The notes beneath the pieces are model-generated. The model was not told the origin of the DNA. It did not search any database and saw only the letters and a program-made list of their open reading frames with translations. Positions 4,769 to 8,554 of a stretch of DNA of 8,554 bases are shown here, piece by piece. The DNA comes from an uncultured Parabacteroides sp. GTDB taxonomy: Bacteria; Bacteroidota; Bacteroidia; Bacteroidales; Tannerellaceae. Numbering within the stretch: position 1 is the first letter of the stretch; each line of letters opens with the position of its first letter. Made by a program: the position numbers and the translations under genes. The stretch covers positions 1 through 8,554 of the forward strand of contig URGO01000135.1 of the NCBI GenBank assembly GCA_900547435.1. The letters are read 5' to 3'.

Positions 4769-4806
4769 ACTTTTCTCAAAAGTCTTTCTTGGTTTTCTCA
4801 AAAGTT
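4769..4806 (-). promoter_or_regulatory. Tandem operator before araC (site C), probable autoregulation
   Basis: On the minus strand, distal AACTTTTGAGAAAACC (4806-4791) and proximal GACTTTTGAGAAAAGT (4784-4769) are direct repeats 22 bp apart. On the plus strand the exact 13-mer TTTTCTCAAAAGT occurs at 4771-4783 and 4793-4805. All six half-sites in the window fit RACKTTTNRRMAAANY. The site starts 5 bp after the tex stop codon. Confidence 0.65.
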
Positions 4807-4811
4807 TTATG

Positions 4812-6977
4812 TTACGTTTTATCGTTACTTGTTTTCCGATGAGTGCTTTGTGGATTCTGTTTCATTGACAATTGAATACGTTTACGGGTGAGATCTACAT
4901 GCAAGACCCGCACTTGGATGTGTTGGTGGAGCGAGACGATGGTACTCGGGTCGTTCACAAACGAATCGGATAATTCGGATATATGGACCAATCCGTTCTC
5001 TTTGAGACCGATGTCGACAAAACAACCGAAGTTGGTGATGTTGGTCACGATTCCCGGCAGAATCATGCCTTCCTTCAAATCTTCTATGGAATGAATGTCC
5101 GGGCTGAAGCTGAATTCCTTAATCTCGTTGCGTGGGTCGCGTCCGGGCTTGTCCAGTTCTTGCAGGATATCCCGGAGGGTGGGTAGGCCTACCCGGTCGT
5201 CAATATAGTTTTCCGGAACGATTTGCACCCGCAGGGATTTCTTGTGCATCAAATCGTCTATTGTGCAGTGCAGGTCATCAGCCATATGCTGCACGATGGA
5301 ATAACTTTCCGGATGAACAGCTGAATTGTCCAACGGATTGCTCCCGTTCGGAATGCGCAGGAATCCGGCGCACTGCTCAAAAGCCTTGTTCCCTAAACGA
5401 GGAACCTTCTTCAGTTCTTCCCGACAGGAAAAAGCTCCGTTTTGGGCGCGATAGTCCACGATGTTCTGCGCCAATGCCGGTCCTAATCCGGATATATAAG
5501 TCAGCAGCTCCTTGCTTGCCGTATTGACATTGACACCGACTAAGTTGACACAGCTTTCTACTGTCTGGTCCAAGCTCTTCTTCAGGAGAGTTTGGTCAAC
5601 TGTGTGCTGATATTGTCCGACTCCGATGCTTTTCGGGTCTATTTTCACCAACTCAGCCAATGGGTCCATCAACCGGCGACCGATGCTTACGGCTCCACGT
5701 ACGGTGATGTCATAGTCCGGGAACTCAGCCCGCGCGACGGGTGATGCCGAATAGATGGAAGCTCCGTCTTCGCTTACGACAAAAATCTGAAGTGGCCGCG
5801 TATAACGGATGTTGGCGACCAATTGTTCTGTTTCCCGGCTTGCGGTTCCATTGCCTATCGAGATGGCTTCAATACGATAGGTCTCTACCAATTGTTGCAG
5901 TTTTCTTTCCGCTATTTTTCGTTCGTTTCGTGGGGGATGCGGATAGATGGTCTCGTTGTGGAGCAGATTGCCTTGTGCATCCAGACAGACCAGCTTGCAT
6001 CCGGTACGGAATCCGGGGTCGATACCTAACACCCTTTTCTGTCCTAAAGGTGGAGCCAAGAGTAATTGGCGGAGATTTTCGGCAAATACGCGGATAGCCT
6101 CCTCGTCGGCTTTCCGTTTGCTGCTTTGGGCATATTCCGATTCGATGGCTGGTTTGAGAAGACGCTTGTAAGCGTCCTGGACTGCCAGCTTGACCTGTTC
6201 CCAGCATTCGCCATCCCGTTTCCGAAAGATACGGCAGAGCGATTCCAGGCAGGCCGGTTCCTCCTCCGGGACGATGCTTATTTGCAGGAATCCTTCGGCT
6301 TCTCCCCGGCGGATGGCCAATAACCGGTGCGATTGGCAATGGTTGAGTTTTTCTTCGAATTGGAAATAATTATTATATTTGGCGCCCTCTTCCTCTTTGC
6401 CTTTGATGACTTTCGAGCGGATAATCGCTTTTCGGAAAGCAAAACGCACCGTATTGCGGGCACGATTGTTCTCGTTGACCCATTCAGCGATGATGTCTCG
6501 TGCTCCTTTCAAAGCTTCCTCTTCGTTTTTGACTTCTCCTTTCACGAACGTGTGGAGTGAGGCAGGCAGAGAGGGCGTTTTTTGTGCTGCCAGCATTTTG
6601 GCCAACGGTTCCAATCCATGTTGCCGGGCCGTTTCGGAACGCTTGGTTTGTTTTGTTTTAAAGGGCAGGTAAAGATCTTCTATTTCGTTGCTATTCCACG
6701 AGGCTTCGATGCGCTCTTTCAGTTCTGGTGTCAGTTTTTGCTTCTTTTCGATAGCCTTTATAATCGATTCTTTCCGGGCTTTCAGTTCGGTCAGCTTTTC
6801 CAGTTTATCTTGGATGGAAGCCACCTGAACCTCGTTCAGTCCGCCGGTACATTCTTTCCGATACCGGCTGATGAAAGGAATGGTAGCCCCTGATTTCAAT
6901 AGTTCAATGGTAGAAAGCACCTGCTTTTCCGGGATTTGCAGGGCTTCGAATATCTGTGCTGCAAAAATTGAGTTCAT
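4812..6977 (-). CDS. tex: Tex, RNA-binding transcription accessory protein
   Basis: Tex is a conserved cytoplasmic nucleic-acid-binding protein related to eukaryotic Spt6, linked to transcription and RNA turnover. I chose the ATG at 6977 (MNSIFAAQIFEALQIPEKQV), giving 721 residues; a TTG at 7040 would overlap the upstream stop and add 21 unusual residues. In that numbering the N-terminal helical Tex region covers about 1-310 (IPFISRYRKECTGGLNEVQV near 33-52). The YqgF/RNase H-like domain starts with LGIDPGFRTG near 317-326. The helix-hairpin-helix part lies about 480-540 (VNVNTASKELLTYISGLGPA). A C-terminal S1 RNA-binding domain lies about 637-706 (GMILPGIVTNITNFGCFVDIGLKENGLVHISELSD). Domain order and length are normal and the gene looks intact. 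It lies 59 bp after the ABC transporter gene, probably cotranscribed, with a possible internal promoter at 6998-7029. Confidence 0.96.
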   Translation of the reverse strand: MNSIFAAQIFEALQIPEKQVLSTIELLKSGATIPFISRYRKECTGGLNEVQVASIQDKLEKLTELKARKESIIKAIEKKQKLTPELKERIEASWNSNEIEDLYLPFKTKQTKRSETARQHGLEPLAKMLAAQKTPSLPASLHTFVKGEVKNEEEALKGARDIIAEWVNENNRARNTVRFAFRKAIIRSKVIKGKEEEGAKYNNYFQFEEKLNHCQSHRLLAIRRGEAEGFLQISIVPEEEPACLESLCRIFRKRDGECWEQVKLAVQDAYKRLLKPAIESEYAQSSKRKADEEAIRVFAENLRQLLLAPPLGQKRVLGIDPGFRTGCKLVCLDAQGNLLHNETIYPHPPRNERKIAERKLQQLVETYRIEAISIGNGTASRETEQLVANIRYTRPLQIFVVSEDGASIYSASPVARAEFPDYDITVRGAVSIGRRLMDPLAELVKIDPKSIGVGQYQHTVDQTLLKKSLDQTVESCVNLVGVNVNTASKELLTYISGLGPALAQNIVDYRAQNGAFSCREELKKVPRLGNKAFEQCAGFLRIPNGSNPLDNSAVHPESYSIVQHMADDLHCTIDDLMHKKSLRVQIVPENYIDDRVGLPTLRDILQELDKPGRDPRNEIKEFSFSPDIHSIEDLKEGMILPGIVTNITNFGCFVDIGLKENGLVHISELSDSFVNDPSTIVSLHQHIQVRVLHVDLTRKRIQLSMKQNPQSTHRKTSNDKT

Positions 6978-6997
6978 TGTTATTTGATTTTGTGTTG

Positions 6998-7029
6998 CAA
7001 AAGAAAAGAAAAAAGTTCTTATTTGCAAA
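6998..7029 (-). promoter_or_regulatory. Possible promoter of tex
   Basis: On the minus strand TTTG (7029-7026) is followed after 20 bp by TTCTTTTG (7005-6998). This fits the TTTG / 19-21 bp / TAnnTTTG layout except that the second base of the -7 box is T instead of A. It would start RNA about 15 nt before the ATG at 6977, so tex may be transcribed apart from the transporter. Confidence 0.35.
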
Positions 7030-7036
7030 TCGGAGT

Positions 7037-8404
7037 TCAAGCATTCTCTTCCGGAAGCACGATTGTCCGGGCGTTCATCTCACTGATTTCTTCCCGACTG
7101 TGTGTAGCAAAGAGTAGGGTGACGTGTTGCTCCTGTTGCCAGTCGAGCAGATGCCGGATAATCCGCCGGCGCAAATCGGTGTCCAACCCTTTGAACGGTT
7201 CATCCATAAGCAGAAGTTGCGGATAAGGGAACGCAAGTGCTCTTGCCAAAGCTACGCGTTGTTGCTGGCCGTAACTCAGTTCTGAAGGCTTGGCTCCGGT
7301 ATAATCTTCCAGTTCCATGGCAGATAGGAGAGAGGTTGCCCTCTGCACGGACTCTTCGCGGGAGAATACGGCTGCCTGCACCAACAGGATATTTTCCAAA
7401 GCGGATAGATGTGGAAGAAGTTCCGGTTCCTGAAACACATTGGCGATGCGCCCGGGACGCTCGGCGATGGTTCCGCCTACCGGCTGCAATGTTCCGTTCA
7501 GGAGACGTAACAGCGTTGTTTTTCCAAATCCGGAAGGAGCCGACAGCGCATATATGCTTCCTGCTTCAAGTACATAACTGAAATGTTTTATACCATATTT
7601 ATAGGAGAGATGCTTGATCCGGATTGTTTCCGGAGCTTTGTTTGTTGGGGAGGCTTGGAAGGAACGGAACCGGATGGCAGGCTGCCAGGCCGAAAGCCGG
7701 TTGAGGGCTTTGTCGCTGAGCCAACTGAGCAGAATAGCCGTCAAGGTCCACGCCATAAGTTCCGGAACAGCGATAAACAGTTGGGCGCGTTTCATCTCGC
7801 TGCCTATTCCTTCAGCGCATTGCGCCAGTACCTCGCCCATGATAATGGCACGCCAGCCGAATCCGAGTGCGGATGCCAGTCCGCTGAACAGGAATGGTTT
7901 CAGTTGGGGATAATAGATATGCAGAAAGGTGTTTCGGAATCCGATGTGAAATTGCTTGGCCAGAATGGTCATTTCCGGCCGGAACTGCAACAATCCTTTC
8001 AGCAGGTTTTCCGTCAGGAGGGGATACATCGTCAGGAAAGCAATTAGTAGCGGAATTGAATCCGGATGCAGGAATATCAGTGCCAGAAGGATGAACGAGA
8101 TAATCGGTACCGAACGCATCAGCGCCAGCCAGGGAGCGAACAGCAGCCGCATCGTTTCTGAACGTTTTAGGATGAGAGCCGTGCATCCGGCGCTCAATAG
8201 CGCAAGGATTAGTCCGGCACATCCGCGCAAAAGAGTTATTCCGACAGCCTGATAAAAATGAGTCCGGGTGATTAGCTCTCCCCATGTGCCAATCAGCAGC
8301 GTCAGCGACGGAAAGAGATTCTCGTTGTTTATCTGCCAGGCAATGATTTGCCAGAACAGGAATAGCAGACAGAAAGACAGACCGGTGAGCAGGTTCTTTC
8401 TCAT
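7037..8404 (-). CDS. ABC transporter permease-ATPase fusion, nitrate/sulfonate/taurine type
   Basis: This 455-residue protein joins two parts that are usually separate. Residues about 1-240 are a BPD-type inner-membrane permease like SsuC/TauC/ThiX, with hydrophobic segments near 6-23, 53-79, 87-112, 116-135, 171-195 and 212-230, and the EAA-like loop around 150-185. A linker leads to the ATPase from about 260: Walker A APSGFGKTT (289-297), Q-loop Q325, signature LSYGQQQR (376-383), Walker B LLLMDEP (397-403), D-loop GLD (406-408) and H-loop H435. The first Walker A residue is Ala rather than the usual Gly; the key K295 and T296 are present. The ATG overlaps the stop of the solute-binding protein gene (ATGA), so both belong to one import system. 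Substrate is unknown; relatives carry sulfonates, nitrate or thiamine precursors. Confidence 0.93.
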   Translation of the reverse strand: MRKNLLTGLSFCLLFLFWQIIAWQINNENLFPSLTLLIGTWGELITRTHFYQAVGITLLRGCAGLILALLSAGCTALILKRSETMRLLFAPWLALMRSVPIISFILLALIFLHPDSIPLLIAFLTMYPLLTENLLKGLLQFRPEMTILAKQFHIGFRNTFLHIYYPQLKPFLFSGLASALGFGWRAIIMGEVLAQCAEGIGSEMKRAQLFIAVPELMAWTLTAILLSWLSDKALNRLSAWQPAIRFRSFQASPTNKAPETIRIKHLSYKYGIKHFSYVLEAGSIYALSAPSGFGKTTLLRLLNGTLQPVGGTIAERPGRIANVFQEPELLPHLSALENILLVQAAVFSREESVQRATSLLSAMELEDYTGAKPSELSYGQQQRVALARALAFPYPQLLLMDEPFKGLDTDLRRRIIRHLLDWQQEQHVTLLFATHSREEISEMNARTIVLPEENA

Positions 8405-8554
8405 GGTTCGTCGGGAATAAATCCGGCGTCAGGGAGCTTCCCGCCGAGCGCACGGGGGTCGTATTCTTGGATTAGCTCTAAATACTGTTTGATTTCCTTG
8501 CGGATTCGGGAGGCGGGAACGAACGTGATGCGGCAACGGTGTATGGCCGCTTGG
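8401..8554 (-). CDS. ABC transporter solute-binding protein, C-terminal end (NMT1/SsuA-like; runs off the right edge)
   Basis: Only the last 50 codons are present. I translated them by hand: the frame ends KLPDAGFIPDEP then TGA (8403-8401), whose bases overlap the ATG of the permease-ATPase gene by 4 bp (ATGA). The segment FVPASRIRKEIKQYLELIQE followed by YDPRALGG is the amphipathic C-terminal helix and tail common in NMT1/SsuA-type periplasmic binding proteins. The assignment rests on this tail and on the coupled transporter gene. It would capture the substrate outside the inner membrane and deliver it to the fused permease. The signal peptide and binding pocket lie outside the window. Confidence 0.7.
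   Translation of the reverse strand, partial: QAAIHRCRITFVPASRIRKEIKQYLELIQEYDPRALGGKLPDAGFIPDEP

Noticed and set aside
7812..8453. Minus-strand 213-codon frame overlapping the ABC fusion
   Set aside because: It is a shifted frame of the permease part. The fusion frame has clear membrane segments and ABC motifs, and the solute-binding tail fits the overlapping end in another frame.
1..8554. CRISPR arrays, tRNA or rRNA genes, insertion sequences
   Set aside because: I saw no regularly spaced repeats, no cloverleaf or rRNA sequence, and no transposase or terminal inverted repeats.

Overview
The window looks like a chromosome segment of a gut Bacteroidales bacterium, most likely Bacteroides or a close relative. 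The reasons are promoter -7 boxes of the TAnnTTTG type before several genes, A/T-rich leaders without clear Shine-Dalgarno sequences, and Bacteroides-like Tex, AraC and C_GCAxxG_C_C proteins. Every confident gene lies on the minus strand, so transcription runs from the right edge to the left.

Right part (about 4812-8554): the C-terminal end of an ABC-transporter solute-binding protein, then a single-chain permease-ATPase fusion of the nitrate/sulfonate/taurine type that overlaps it by 4 bp (ATGA), then the RNA-binding transcription accessory protein Tex. Tex may also have its own promoter.

Middle part (1100-4806) looks like a small self-contained regulon. It holds an AraC-family regulator whose reading frame is split by one in-frame TAA stop between its sensor half and its DNA-binding half. 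Two two-gene operons follow: (i) a maltose/galactoside-type O-acetyltransferase plus a C_GCAxxG_C_C redox-active cysteine protein, and (ii) a second, paralogous O-acetyltransferase plus an exported-looking DUF362 protein that lacks the ferredoxin module. All three transcription units (araC, operon i, operon ii) carry the same promoter layout: a TAnnTTTG -7 box, no recognisable -33 box, and a tandem pair of 16-bp half-sites (consensus RACKTTTNRRMAAANY, minus strand) 22-23 bp apart, beginning 19-21 bp upstream of the -7 box. I infer that these are the operators of the AraC protein. I did not recognise this three-site arrangement as a described regulon.

Between araC and operon i, a strong intrinsic terminator begins at the base next to the operon-i -7 box. 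It should stop readthrough from araC, while transcripts started at that promoter would lack part of its left arm.

Left part (1-1099): the N-terminal 234 codons of an SMC/RloA-like AAA ATPase, probably a phage-defence component, with its own promoter. It is followed by a 395-bp stretch without a convincing gene. That stretch contains a plus-strand promoter-like signal, a 17-codon ORF and an imperfect inverted repeat.
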